A DNA stretch of 64,000 nucleotides from Rhizophagus irregularis (GCF_026210795.1 NC_089436.1:744001-808000), one strand, 5' to 3'. Numbered from the stretch's first letter, positions 42,900 to 57,558 are shown. The notes: generated by a model from the sequence alone, not told the origin. Made by a program: numbers and translations.

Positions 42900-45800
42900 T
42901 ATAAAACTAAAAATATTTTTTGAAATTATGGGTCAGTAGATCTTCAGGTTTTATGGGAAACTGGTTCTTGGCATTTAATTAGTAAAAACTTTTTTTTTTA
43001 AAGTTGAAAAGAATTTTTTTTTTTTTTAAAAAAAAAAAAAAAGAATTTGAAGTCTCTAACTCGAACGAATAATTATAAACCAAAACCAAAAATTAATGAA
43101 ATGTTTGAAATCAGAAAGTTAAACTGAACCACTAATAATCATTGAATAAACGGAATATCCGACCGAATAATGTACAATTTTTTACTACGTATAATTATTA
43201 CAGTTATAAATTCTTTGGACTAGTGAAAAAAAAAAAGTCGCAGTTTAATCAAAATAAATATCCTGCAAAATAATTACAATTAAACTCATATACAATAATA
43301 ACAATAATAAATGTTACAGCCGAATGTAATATAAATTTTATTTTGGTGTTACTTTTAATAAATTTGATCTAGTCTATTTTAGAGAATAATTTTAATTAAA
43401 GGTATCCGAAATTTTTTTAGGCTTAAAAAAAAAAATAAAAAAAAAACATTTATGAGCCCAATAAAATAAAATAAATGTATAATGTTACGGGACAGCCGAT
43501 AATATCCGAAACAAATTTTTCGGAAAACTTGTGTATATACATGATTTTTTTTTCTTTTTTTATGTTACTTGTATAAAATTGATTACAAGGTAATTGATTA
43601 CAAGGTTATGTATAGCCCCTATCTATCTGCTATTACAGTTTTTTCCGCCAGATCGACCGGCAAAATGATCGGTATCCCGTGAAATACTAGCCGCCTAAGG
43701 TTTGGTTCCCTGACAAGTTTTTTTTTTTTTTGATTTTATACGTGTTATTATAAATTATATTTATAACTTGTATATTTATTTATAATAATAATAATAATAA
43801 TTATTATTATTATTATTATTTTTTTCGAATCATAAGATTCCTTATATTCCTTATGTACTTTTTGAACACTTAATTTACTGTAATCGTGTAATGTATCAAC
43901 GCTTTATTAACAAAAAAAGATAATTGATTCAATATACCCATTTAAGAGATAGTTAATAGTTTAAACCAGATAAAAAAATTACTAATTAAAAAAATATTAT
44001 ATTATGGTAAATCTTTCTATAATAAAGAAATTGTATGGAGGAAATTGTATCAAAAGATTGGTGGTTTTTTTTTTAACTCCCAAAAAAAAATGTTTTAAAA
44101 ATTATTTATTATTATTATTATATTATTATTTAATCGATGAGATACATCAATAACGATTGCGTTTTTTCATTCGATTAGAAAGAATTTATTGTTTATGCAT
44201 AAAACCAGTTTTAAATCTTGATTGTTGGAATAAATCAAAATTTTTTTTTGATTATCATTACCACGAAAGAGTATGAAGAGCGTATGATTATTGTGACGTG
44301 ATGCGAAAAAAGAATCGCCATATATGCTATATAAACTATATACAATATATATACATATAACTTTTTAGGTTTAATTTGTATTTCAATAAACAATCAAATA
44401 CAACCCAATCCCCCTCAATAACTTTTATTATTTATTTAGATTTACAAAATCACAAAAAAAAAAAAAAAAAAAATAATTTTTTGTGTACAAAGAAAATTTG
44501 CACAATAAAAAAAAACTTAACTTAGCGAATGAAGAAATAAAAGTAAAATGAAATGGAGATAGAATGAAATAAAATAAAATAAAATAATAAAAAATATATA
44601 ATAAAATAAATAAAAATAGAAAGAAAGAAAAGATGAATAATAATAAGATAAAAAAATAAAAATAAAAATAAAAATAAAAATAAAAATAAATAAATACATA
44701 AATAAAATGTATAAATGAATAAATGAATAAATGAATACCTTGAATAACTTTTTTGAAAATAATAACAAAAACTTTATTTTTAAAGTATTCTGGTCTAGAT
44801 TGTGACTTCTTAAAAAAAAAAATCTACTTCCTTTTTGCTCGAATAGTTTTTTGATCTACAAAATAGATTGCGGTTAAATTGTTTTCAAAAAAAAAAAACT
44901 TGTATCAAAGAAACAAAAAGTAAACGAATCATTTTTTTCAATCGAGAACCTTATTTCTTTCAAAGAAAAAGAAATGAATATCCTCATTTGAGTTTAGTCT
45001 TGATTTTTTAATTTTTTTCTATTATACAAATAAAAAAATCTTTTTTCTTTCTATTGTTCTAATAACAAAAAATTTTTTTTATTATTCTTACAAAAGTGGA
45101 ATCATTTAAAATTAATGAATCCAATTATAATTTCGTTTTTAATAACAAAAAGATTTAATAAAAAAAAAATAATTTGACCTTTTTAATATTCATTAATATT
45201 AAACTTTAAAAAAAAAAAAATTTATTATTTGTTATTGTTATTATTATTATTATTATTATAATTATATATATATACACACATTATATCATTATATATATTA
45301 TATATATACACACATTATATATATACATTATATATACACATTTATATATATATGTATACACATACATATTATATACTGTATATACAAAATAAACATAAGT
45401 TGTATGTGTGTATCGAAAAAAAAAATTTTTTTTTTTCCACCCAAATGTATGACAAGAGTAATTTGTGATCATGTTCTTTCTCAAAAAAGATAATTTTTTT
45501 CTTCCTTTTATTTTTTTTTAAGGTTTCAGGGGTGAAAAAAAAAAAACGGGTAAAACATAAAATTGAATGCAATCAGAAATTCAAAGAAAAAAAGAAAAAA
45601 AAATTTTATATATACTAGGCAATATATTGATTTTTTCGAATTAAAATTAAATATTTTGATTATTATTATTATGCACTTTTAAGAATTTGTACTTATTACA
45701 CGTGGGTTCAAAAAAAAAAAGTTAATCGATCTTTTATTAATTTATATTGTGTATCAATTAAATTCATTTATATTCGGCGATATTCGCTGCGGATCAAAAG

Positions 45801-48800
45801 AAATTATTAGTTATCATGTGGATTTCGATATGATTTTTTTGATCGGCACAAATATGACACAAGCCATTTAGGTATTTGAACGAAAAAAAAAATAAAAATT
45901 ATGTAAATGACAAGTAAAGAATTTCACGTGATGAAACCATCATGTGGTAGGACAATTCCCCGGTAGAATTTTAACATTTCCGTTCTGTCCCATTCAATCA
46001 TAAAGTTCGGACCTCGGACCATTCCATGCAAGGATGTGCCTGAAAGATGAAATTGGGCAGCTATGATCAAAAAAAGGAAATTCATACGAAAAAATTTTAC
46101 AATTTCAAAAACCTTACAATTTCAAAAAGAATCATAAGGTATGACGGAAATACACCGGTTATTCCGTCAAAAATTTATCCTCGTTTAAATTTGTAATTGT
46201 AATAATAGAGATTGTGAAGATCCCGAATACTCATAATATAACAACAATGCATAATCTAAGAATAAAATTGGAATTTTTCAATAAATGATAATAATTTCTA
46301 TTTATTTTTACTCTTTTTGAAAAAAAAAAGAAAAAAAAAAAAATTTTTTTTAAAAAAAATAATTTTTAATTAATCCATTTTTAGAAAAATTTTTTTTTTT
46401 ATAAACAAGTATGCAAGCAAGAGTACAAAACTTTAATGATGTTCTTCTTTAATCCTTTATTATATAGTTAAAGTAATTAATTTACCAAAAAAAAAAATTA
46501 TTAAAATTTATTCAAAAAAAAAAAAGATTGCGAATTACAGTCAGTAATCTTAAGATATATCAAACTAATAATTTTTCTTCTTTACACTGCATTTTGCAGA
46601 TAATGTGAAAATATAAATTGAACAATTTCATGTGTTCAATATTTCTTATTTTGTTTATGCATACATGCGCATAATTAACACATAAATAATTAGGATGAAT
46701 CTTTCTCGCAGAAATTCACTGCTCCTAATTTATATATGCATTGACATTTTTCTTTTTGTGTTCCATCCTAGAATTAATTCGAAAAGAAAAAACTTAAAAT
46801 ATATAAATAGAATATATTTATCTATCCATCTATCTATCATCTACGCATATAATTAAACAAAGAAAACCTTATGCATTTAATTTTAAAAATTTAATTAATG
46901 AAATCCTTTGTTTTAAAAAAAAATTTTTTTTTAAAATTTATAGATGTTAGGAAAAAAAACATGGCTTCACAACATTTTTTTGTCGATCCAAACGACCAAT
47001 AATGGGTTTTTCCGGATTTCGTCATAAAAGATAATTAAAACCTAATTAACCTAATTAATTCTAATTAACTTAATTAAAATGTATATTAAAATTAGAAACA
47101 AACAAGAGAAACAAACAATTTTTTTTAAGGGGAAGGAACATAAAATCTTTAATCATAAAAAACAAAAAAAAAATATAAAAAAAAATAAAAATAAAAATAA
47201 ATAATATTAATAATCTTAAATCATTTCTCTCATACATTATTAAAAAATTTTATTAAAGGTTTATTATTTATTTATTTATTTTTTTGTTTTTTTTTAAAAA
47301 AAAAAATTTTAAATATCCGTTTAACTCCGATTTTTCCGATTTAAGCTGTTAAACGTAAAACAAAAAACCAACAAAAATAGTCTCACCTCCTGCAACGGAA
47401 TATTTTGATTAAAATCTTCGATTCTTTTTTTTAATAAGATTTATAAGATTTTTATAAGATATGTTATTTTATGTTACAATAAATACAATAAATACAATAA
47501 ATACAATAAATACAATAAATAAATATTTAATTGTTTCCTGCACGTAATTTAAAGGATTGAAAAAAAATCATTTTATCGTAAAATATATTCTTAAAATGCA
47601 GGGAGAATTTCCAAATTAAACCGAATTTATGTTGGATTTTTCATTATCAAAAAAAAAAAGATTTTTTTAATGTGAAAAAAAAAAGAAAGAATCTTAAAAT
47701 TGTAACAAATAGAGGCGTACGTAAATATTTATTACATGGATTATTTTGAATAATTTAAATAATTGGTCTTTTTTCGATTTTTTTTTTCATGCAATGAAAA
47801 ATAAAATAAAATAAAAATAAAAAAAATAAAAATAAAAATAAAAAATAAAAATAAAAACAAAAAAAAGTAAAAATAAATAAAAATAAAATTCGAGAAGTAA
47901 AAAAAAAAAAAAAAAACAATTTTTTTTTAATTTAAATATCCAATACATCCAATACATCCAATACAAAGTTTTTCCAATTTTTCCCAGACTGTTTTAAAAA
48001 AAAAAAAAAGAATTTTTTTAATTTAAAATAAATAAATAAATAAATAAAATAAATATTATACTGTTATATATAAATAACGATAATTGAACACTGCAGATTG
48101 AATATGAAAATTAAATTATTAATGTACTTTAAACCGATTAAATTGACCAAATTAATTATTAATATTTTTGTCATTACTCTTTTTGGGAAGGTTTTGTTAT
48201 TAAATGATTGGGTAAATATTTTTTAAGGTTATAGAACTATAAATTTAACAAAGAACGTAGTTTTAACAGCTAATTCGAGGAAAACTAATGAATGAATGAA
48301 TAAATGGAAAGTTATTGATTTTAACTTATAATAATAATATTATATCATAAATTCCCAAAAGAAAAATCCCTGGACAATAACTTTATAAACCTTCAATGAC
48401 GAACCAACCAAAATCCTTTTTTCTTTTCTCCCAAAAAGATTTAACAATTTTGGGTACATCTATTTATTATGCCGAATATAAACAATCAATTCAATGTACA
48501 TGATAGGATTTACATTTAACCTTAATAACCTCCAATCCTACATGCGGTCAATACGCCATTTATCTTAGAAGAGTATATTATATTTATTATATATCTTTTC
48601 TTTTTAAGAAACTTTATTTGTTAATGAAAAAAATCTCTTTTTTTATTATTATTTGTTTTTGTACTATTGTTTTTATCCTTGTTTATCTGATATAATAGTA
48701 ATAAAAAACCTTATTTATATCGATTTTATTGGCTGTCAATGTGTAATATTACAATCATTAGAAAAATACATTTATAATAATTAGAAACTTGGAGATTTTG

Positions 48801-49637
48801 AGATAAAGATACCTTACATGGGTAGATTACTATAAATAGGATGCAAAAGTTGAATGTAAATTAAGCACATAAGCATTAGGATTTGAAAAAAATTACTTTT
48901 AGTAGGAGGATTACTTTAGCAACTTGGAGATTTTGTGCAAAAGTGGTCAATAAAAAGCGTTACATTTACTTTGGTAACTTGGAGATTTTGTGTAAAAGTG
49001 GTCAATAAAAACGTTGTATGTAAATTAAACATTATAATTAAAATACGTTACATAAGACATAAGAAGTACGTAAGTACTGTACGTAAGTTTTAAGAATATT
49101 TAAATTAACCAATAACCTGGTATTAATATATATTAATATGGGTGGTTGATCTGCGCGCCTTAATACTTCACATGGTAAATTGGCCATAGCTCATACACTT
49201 AAATAACTTTAAATAAATATTTGTAACCATATAATCGAATATTTATTGTATACATAAAAAAAAACCAGTTTTTTTTTTTTAAAAAAAAAGAGTCTCATAT
49301 TATCTCATATTATATTAATTGTAAATTATTTGGAGTTCCTTAATGTTAAAAAATGATGCATATTGATATCTATAAAAAATTTTCTTATCTCTCTCTTTTT
49401 TTTTTCTTGCTATAAAAATAAAGCAAAAAAAAAAAATAGATACAAAACATATATTTTCTCTCTCTTATTAAATTATTTAGAAGGATAAAAACTTATATAT
49501 ATAATAAATTATGAATAATGATTTAAAAAATTAATAATAAAATAATGTATGACAACAAAAAAAAACCACCTAAAAAATTATCCTGCTGAAAATATAAAAA
49601 TATAAAAATATATAAAAGATCTGATGTAATCAAAGAT
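42531..49637. other. Homopolymer-rich A/T region, no supported gene
   Basis: This is dominated by A- and T-runs, T(n)A(n) palindromes (for example about 42627-42648, 43016-43042, 46327-46362, 47280-47305, 49270-49290) and (AAT)n/(TTA)n microsatellites (about 42871, 43783, 44107, 45235). A TATATACACA microsatellite lies at 45255-45400. A 62-bp tandem duplication around CTTGGAGATTTTGTGNAAAA is at about 48915-49020. Frames such as 44517-44768 are translations of simple sequence. It may be the regulatory and untranslated territory of the neighbouring gene. Confidence 0.6.
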
Positions 49638-50742
49638 TTATTTTTTTTGAGCAATAAATCTATGGGAAGTTCTAAACGTTGTAAACTGATTATATTCCAG
49701 TTCTGCCATTTCCATCATATTATCATATTCTTCCTCTGTTATATTAAGATGGGACATTATCTGTTGCTTCATCTTGGATGAAAGATGGCGTATGTAGGAA
49801 ACCCCAAACTCTCCTGTTTTACCTGCCCACGTTCCAATTGGAGAAATAGCAATTTCATGATTTATACTTGAAACTTGGTTATCACCAAGTAACCAATCTT
49901 CGAATTTCTCACAAATTGAATTATTCATATTTATTGCAAGCACTAATATAAATTATGAAACGTTTATGAGAAATGTGTCACAATAAATTAATGAGTAAAT
50001 GAACAATTTTTACTTACAGGCTTGATTCATTTTTTCTAAATTTTTACCACATCTAGAAAGCTCCGAATCATTTTGCATGATTTCTAACCAAGAACCGGAC
50101 TTTGTAAGACGAAGTAATTCTCGCAAGACTGTTTCTTCCCATTCCTTTTGGGAAAATGAATCCCCTACCAGTCTTGCGAATACGAGGTCAAATGTGTTAT
50201 CTTCAAAGGGTAAACCCTCGATTATATTTCCGAGGGAAAATTTTAAATTTTTTTCATGGTGGTTTGTTGGAAATATTGGTGCTATATCTACCCCTATAAA
50301 ATTACTTTCAGGGTAATGTTTGGCCATTTCTAACGACCAGGTACCAGCGCCGCAACTATGTTTAATAAATTTTAATTTAATTAATTTAATATTATAAATA
50401 TTATATATATACATGTATGATGTGTATAATATATACTTACCCAATATCTAATACATTTGCGCCACCTCTTTTAAGAATTTCTTCAACAGGAGAAGAGAAA
50501 TTATTTTGCCACAAATGCCTTATTAAATAATGTGGATCTTCAAGCCACATTTTTTTTTCTTCGGTAGTTGCCGGTAAAGGATATTTCATTTCACCGCTCC
50601 TAGATTTACTGGCAATAATAAATTTCCTACCAAAACTAGTAGGGGTAGTTTGTGGATCTTGTCCTAAACAAGCAGGTCTCCTACGTCCATTATATTCGTC
50701 TCTGATTGAATTTGTATTCAATCTTCTCAACGCGTTGCCCAT
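49638..50742 (-). CDS. SAM-dependent methyltransferase (class I), three exons
   Basis: The exons are 50742-50441, 50355-50018 and 49942-49638. The introns are 85 and 75 bp, both GTAAGT...TAG, and the joined frame is 945 bp (314 residues). Exon 1 starts MGNALRRLNTNSIRDEYNGR. The SAM-binding motif I is VLDIGCGAGTWSLEMA and is split by intron 1. FIGVDIAPIFP follows as motif II, and LPFEDNTFDLVFARLV is motif post-I/III. The C-terminal part (ISPIGTWAGKTGEFGVSYIR) is helical, ending FIAQKK. It resembles the expanded fungal family of LaeA/UbiE-like methyltransferases, and the substrate is unknown. The N-terminal MGN could allow myristoylation (speculative). The gene is intact and is the clearest host gene here. 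Confidence 0.92.
49943..50017 (-). other. Intron 2 of the methyltransferase gene
   Basis: 75 bp, 5' GTAAGT (50017-50012) and 3' ATTAG. Splicing restores ...NQALLAINMNN.. in one frame. Confidence 0.88.
50356..50440 (-). other. Intron 1 of the methyltransferase gene
   Basis: 85 bp, 5' GTAAGT (50440-50435) and 3' CATAG. It interrupts the Gly codon of the SAM-binding motif DIG|CGAG. Confidence 0.9.
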
Positions 50743-52225
50743 TTTTATGATCTATAATGATGGAGTGAAAAAAATATTTTATCGTAATATGAAAAAGTAA
50801 ATCTTAAATTATTCTTAAATTTTCGTGATGAAAAGAGGTGAGAGGAATATCGAATTTTTAAAGGTAAAAAAAAGGGGGGAAGGAAAAAAAAAATGACGAG
50901 ATTATTAGATATGAAAAACAAAGAAAAAGGAAAAAAATATATATATAATTTTTTTTTTCTTTTTCAACAAATCAAACGATTTCGAAAGAGCGAGAAGTTT
51001 TTTTTTATAAAAAAAAAAAAGAATTTTTTTTTTCTAAAAAAAATATGAAAACCAAAAAAACGAAAGGAATAGTAAAAAAAATTATATATAAAAGAACCAA
51101 AGGCAGTTGACTAACTTTTTATTTTTTATTTTTTAAAAAAAAAATTTCATGATGAAATGTTGGGGCATTTATATTAGAAAAAAAAAATATTTTTTTTTTA
51201 TGTTAATTATTTCAAAATAACTGATATTATTTTATTATTCAATAGGTATAATATATACGGCATAAACCTATTTTGAAAGGGAGTGAAGCAGTAAAAAAAA
51301 AAAGAAAAAAGAAAAAAAAATAAATAAATACTCTAATTTAACTTGTATATAATGTACAATAATATAATAGTAATAATAATAAATAAATAAATAAAAAAAA
51401 AAAAGAGTTATTTTACTATTAAGTTTGTTTTATTGTATCCCGCAAAATATTTAAACTTTAAAAAAAAAATTTATTTAAAGCCAAAAATATATATATATAT
51501 ATATATTTTTTTTTATTTATTTATTTTTTTTTATTTAATATATTTTCTCTTTTTAAACTAAAAAAATTTTTTTTTTACCTTCGTAAATATTATTTGTGAT
51601 TGCATATTTTTAATTATTTTAGAGGACACTAAGTATAGTAAGTTTATTTTCCCAATAAATGGGACATGATTGGTTTCCACTTTCCAATCATAGTGCCCGG
51701 TATAAAAACCAGAAATTTAATATTCCTTTTAAGTAGTCATTCAAACTGTTATAAAGTCCTATGTGTGATCTACTTTGCATTACTTTTTATATTCTGAAAG
51801 AATTTAGAATTTTGCACTATTAAAATTAATAAATAATCTGTATATTATGTTGTGTTTTACAAAGTTTACAATATATACATAATAATAATTATATAATTAA
51901 AAAATTTATCCCTGCTTTTTTTTTCTTTCTTTTTTCTTTTTAAAAAAGAAAAAACAATCAACCTGTAATATTTCGCATAACGCATATATTATTAAAATAA
52001 TATCACAAAAAAAAAACGGAAAAATGAATATATATTCCGAAACAATTAGTTAACCGCCAAGGAAAGAAAAACTTTAAAAATAAAAAAAAAAAGTTAAAGA
52101 TTGATCTTGTAATATCGTACAACAACTCATGATTATAAATATTTATGAAATTATAATAATTTAAAAAGATAAATATAATTGGTTGTTTGATAAAAAAAAA
52201 AAAGACCCTGAATTGTTATAATTTT

Positions 52226-52258
<33 letters not shown>

Positions 52259-55200
52259 TTTTTTATTTTTTATTTTTTTTTTATATAATAAATTCACTAA
52301 AAATCAGTACCAACCTGAGCCAAAATCTCAATCAAAAAAAAAAAAACTTTCGTTTAAACAAATGAAGTACTTTTGTGATAATTTGCAATTGGTATCGTAT
52401 TCGAATATACTAATACAAATTTAGTTGTTCATTCAAAAAAAAAATCTATCCTTTATTTATCATTATTTTTGAACTCCTTGATACATTTACTGAAAATCTC
52501 CGTGTATCTATTATACGTGTACTATGTATACTGTACTTGTATGTGTGCAATCGAAAGTTCAAAAAAAAAAAAAATTTATGGCGAATCAAAATCAATGGCC
52601 TGTTTAATAATAAATGATTAGCTGTAGATTACACATGATTTGATACACTTTTTATAGACTTGTAATGATTATCAATTAGATTAATGACAGCTTCAGCTTA
52701 CAAATTCCCCCGCAAAATAATAAATTACTTTTTTTTTCTTACATATTAACAAATAAGCCTTATTTAGGATATTTATTGAGAGGTTCTTGTTCAGTTCCAA
52801 TTAAGTTTTCATTTGTAATAACATCATATTTTTTTTTAAAAAAAAAAGGAAAGAAATAAACAAATAAAATATAAATGAAAATAAAAAAAAACTAATTAAT
52901 ACTTTAATATTATATTTATTATATTTTATTATATTTATTATTATATTTATCAACCGAATATACACATAATAAATTAAGTGTTACATTATGCAAATCACGT
53001 CTCACATACTGGGGATGATCACTTTTTGAAAGATACGCTGACAATGAAAATGTATAACATGAGATGTGATAATCTTTTTGTACAAACCATAAACAAATAA
53101 AAAAAAAATTTAAGAATCCAGTCGTAAATTTTTTATTTTTTGAAAAAAAAAAAACTTATTGCGCGTAATTTTACGCGTAAAATTATTTTAATTTACGGTG
53201 TTGTATTACCCTTATGAAATATGGAAAATTGTTTTCTTGTTTAAATTTGAAAATGATCGAAACTTATTTATTTATTTATTTTAACTTTCTTTTATTTTGA
53301 TTACTTGATTACTTATGAAACTTTAATATTTCGCGTATATTCCGACCTTCCAATCATACTATACAGTTGAAAAATCATTCATTGTCCAATAGATTAAAAG
53401 GATAATTTAAAAAAGGATAACAAAATAAAAAAACCATATTTTTCTTTTTTTTTTCTTGGAAACTTTGTAATGGTTCTCGTATCCGCTTTTTATTTAAATA
53501 AATAAACGCACCCCATTTATGTAAGTACGATACAAGTACGATACAAGTACGATATAAGTACGAATTGGGTTCAACCACTTTTCGTCAATTGATTACAGTT
53601 AATAATTATATACCACATTTTTTTTTATGTGTTAAATTAAATATTCTCTTTTAAGCTGAAATCACTTTATATCAAGAAATTGGAAATTTGGCGTAAAAAA
53701 AAACATGATTATAAAAAAAAAAAAAGATCATGGGTTCATTGATAACCGAAATTACCGAAATTCTACGATTGGATTTTCACGGAATATCCGATTATACTTT
53801 GACCGACATTATTTATCTTTAAAAATAAAATTAAATGACGGAGGGTTTATACATAATAAAATTAAGTAATCAAGAATTATAAAAATATATAGTTATGTAA
53901 TCATTGAAAAAAGGAACTAGTCAGTTTAAGTTTAGATCTGTCAAAATATTTTAGATATTTTAGATATTTATATTAGATATTTTTGATCTTTTTTTCTTTT
54001 TACAAAAAAATATTTTATTATTATTATTACTATTATTTTCTATATACAGTATACATACAGTGAATGTACACACAGACGCAGATAAAACATACAATATATA
54101 CATATATACAACACATACATACATACATACTAACACATATGTGGCGACTTCTTATTATCCCATTTAACCCATTATAATAATAAATGATTTTATAGTTCAA
54201 AATAAAAATAACGAAATCATTTAGTGGTACATTACGCCAAATTTTTTCATAACATGGTACACCTTTAAAATTTTCGATTACTAAATTTGTGCAAAAAGGA
54301 CTTTATAATAAGAGTAGATTAAATGATAATATTAATATCAAAATTATTCGCTTTTTTTAAAAAAATATGTGCAAGCACAAACAATATTATTATATTTTAT
54401 TAGGATTGGTAATAAATTTACCCAAATTTTAATACTATTCTATCATATGTTTGTAAAAATTCTAACCTTATGACTTACACCAAAAGTTGATCACTTTATA
54501 TCGGTATTAATGTATCTTACACAAAAAAAAAAAGGGTCTGCAATTCTGCATAAAGAATTCCTTTCTGTTACACTTGAAAATGATTTTGGGTTGCCCGGGA
54601 TACTTTATGTCACGTGCACGTGTTTTCAACGTACAAAATTTCGGATTATTATTTTTCAAAAAGGGATCATTGTATTATTTATTAGTTATTATATAATTTT
54701 ATATATGTATATATATAATTTCGAGAACTTTTTTTTTATATACCCTTTTTTTTATTTTTTTATTTTTAAAAAAAACAAATAAAACTTTTTTACCAAACTT
54801 TTTGATTCTACCCGGCAGGTTGTGAGACAGGAATTTTTATTTTTCCGCATGACTCAATGATTTCATGATTTCATGTTTAGAATATCATTAGACAAACAAA
54901 GCCACATTTATATTTTTGTACAGTTTCAGGAATTTACAATAATGAATCAAAACAAAAAAAAAACATAATTAAATTAAATGTTTATGCTTTATGTTTGATA
55001 TGTTTTTGATTCGTTTTTTTTCACTTTTGAAATAAAAGTCATTTGCAACAAATAAAATTGAATAAAACTTTAGGTGGGGAAATCTGTTTATTATTGGTGA
55101 AAATCTAAATGTTTTTTTTTTAATTTTATTTTATTTTTTTTTTTTAGTATTCAAACTTGAGACATGAAAAAAATTTTTTTTTATTTTTTTTACAAATACA

Positions 55201-55788
55201 AATAAAAAAAAAACTCGTATGATTTATATGATTTAAAGTTTCAAACGTTAACATTGTTTTTTAATATTTATCATTGACATCATAATGCATTATGTACATA
55301 CATTTACCATTGTGACTCGTTTAAAACGTTTGTAATTTTACGTAATTCTCGTTGGTTAATTTTTTAAAGTTACGATTCGGAATTACGATTTGAAAATTTG
55401 ACAAAAAAAATCTGCTGACTAATATTAAAACCTTAAATTTGAATTGATTCGGAATTTTTTAATAAAACAATGCATTGATTATTAATAAAGAAAGTTATAC
55501 GTTATATTTATACCTTATTAATACAGTAATATTTATATATAGCATGTCAATTTTTGTTGAAAGATTGTTGTAATTAATGATATTCGATAATTTGTCAGTT
55601 TTTTTTTTTTGATTACTAAAATTATTTGAATTATTATCCGTTGTTATACTTGAATAAATTCGGGTCCATTCGGGTGAGCTCCTAGTATGAAACATGATGT
55701 TGGTGATTTCAAAAGAAGAATAGATAATGATCTCGAAGATTAATATACATGTATGTTGATTCCGTCAGAAGTATTGTTTTCGAGTGCT
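50743..55788. other. Homopolymer-rich A/T region upstream of the methyltransferase, no supported gene
   Basis: Same character as 42531-49637: T(n)A(n) palindromes (about 51000-51020, 51126-51147, 52829-52848), (TTA)n tracts (52226-52258), (TA)n at 51487-51505 and an ACATAC repeat at 54112-54130. Small open frames (53375-53578, 54510-54782, 55495-55695) are simple-sequence or short frames that I do not support. Confidence 0.6.
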
Positions 55789-55901
55789 AACCCTATAAAA
55801 ATTTCTGGGGAAAATTTCGATAAATGATCATTTTTCTAGTTTTCATTCCGAAAAAAACTTCGATATGTGATCAATTTTCTAAAAAAAATTTTTATAGGGT
55901 G
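55789..55901. mobile_element. Fold-back MITE, copy 1
   Basis: It starts ACCCTATAAAAATTTCTGGG and ends AAAAAATTTTTATAGGGT, with inner inverted GATAAATGATCATTTTTCTAG-like segments. A related copy is at 57559-57664. Confidence 0.6.
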
Positions 55902-56411
55902 AATTTGGTTTTTAATGTAAGTTACTTTGTAAAATTTACTTATAAAGTTCGTTTGATACAAAGCAAATTTTATATGATTTTTAAATATTTGCAGTTTTTA
56001 TAGTATTATGAAAATTTGAAAAACTATTATTATTTTTAATTTGTCATCACATATAGAATAGGATATCGAGTTTGCATTCAATAATGATATAGATAATTAT
56101 TGGGTCAATTTAATTATTGAGTCAAATTGTGGTTCCACACTCTCACTTGTAGAATACCTAAAAAAGTGTGGGTCAGAAGACTGTCAGAAGATATACTGTA
56201 ACAAAACCGTTCAATCATTTATATTGGTATAAGTATGATATGGCGATATTTTTCAAAAATGTTAGTTATATCGGAGTTTGTACTGTACGTTATAAGCGGA
56301 GTCCTACATTAAGATGATTGTAAATTGAGAATTATATATCTATTTTTAGCATTAAGTACATAAATCACGTGACTGTATTTGAATCACCCTCCAAGTAATT
56401 CTGGGCGTTAT

Positions 56412-56685
56412 TACCGTATAGCGCTGCATATAGTACCCCTGGTACTATTCACGGGGGATACTATAGGAGGAGGAGGGGGGGGGGGGGGGGGGGGGGGGGT
56501 ACTAAATAAATTAGTACATAAAATTTGAAAATTTGATTAGTTTTTCAAGTCGGAATATGATTAGTATCCGGGGTATTATTCAAAATCGAATTTTGATTAG
56601 TACCGAATGTGAATTTGAATAATACCCCGGTACTATTTGAAGGGGTACTATTACAAGGGGGTACTGTATGCAGCGCTATACGGTA
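56412..56685. mobile_element. 274-bp MITE related to the 25751-30408 transposon
   Basis: The left end is TACCGTATAGCGCTGCATAT + AGTACCCC. The right end is its reverse complement with one change (GGGGGTACTGTATGCAGCGC + TATACGGTA). The TACCGTAT..AGTACCCC pattern matches the ends of the 4.66-kb transposon, as does the possible TA target duplication. Inside is a run of 25 G (56475-56499) preceded by GGAGGAGGAGG, plus several GGTACTATT/AATAGTACC inverted segments. Confidence 0.75.
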
Positions 56686-56929
56686 AATGTCGCGTAGTGA
56701 ATTTTTCTTAGCGCCGGCCAAATTCAGAGCCGATAAAATTAGTTATTATTTTTATTCATCATTATTTGGAAAAAAATGGTTTAAGCAACTCCGACAAATG
56801 GATATTATTAATTGAGTAACCTTTATTGTATGTATGGTATAGTTTTTTATTTTATACAGTATAATTTTTTATCTATGCTGAATAGTTACTTCAAATCTTA
56901 ATATTTAAAGTCATCTTAATATTTAAAGT

Positions 56930-57005
56930 CAAATTTTTAACCCAAATCTTTAACCCTAATCCTAACTAATTCTAACCCAAATCCTATACCTGATCCTAAC
57001 CCCCT
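56930..57005. repeat. Degenerate telomere-like TAACCC repeats
   Basis: TAACCC, TAATCC and TAACCCAAATC variants recur about eight times. Fungal telomeres are usually (TTAGGG)n, so this may be a decayed interstitial telomeric tract or chance AT/C-rich sequence. Confidence 0.4.
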
Positions 57006-57558
57006 AAAAATATACCGTATAACTAACTATACAGTATAGGCAATAATAAAACCTATACCATACATACAACGAGCGTCCTGGTACCGTTATTATTTCGATG
57101 AGTTAACAACTATCAATGATGTGTATAATTGATACATAAAATTATTTTTTATATAAATCAGTCCGCGGTTGAAATTTGATCGATATTATTTGTTATATGA
57201 ACTTACAGTAGTTTAAAACTTAAAAAAACAAGTTAAATATTAAACTTTATATGGGTTCAATTTCAGTTTACATACAGTACGCTCTATTAATTTTTGTATA
57301 GGCGTGATAAGTTTGAGACATTGTAAAAGTGGATAGTATGAAAAGTACTTTGGACGATGGAGAAGAATATGATGATGGTAAAATCATCCAAGCGGAATAT
57401 ATGAACTATGAAGATGAGCAAATGCATATAATAAAATTGTACACAGTATTAGATCTGTGACTGTGATCAATGTATTACCATTTAACACTGCTTAAAATAT
57501 TTCCGTTTTAAAGACTAAGTATAAATCATGGTAATAAAGGATCTAGGTTTAATACCAT

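Noticed and set aside
44517-44768. 83-residue hydrophobic frame
   Set aside because: It is a translation of (AAATA)n simple sequence on the minus strand.
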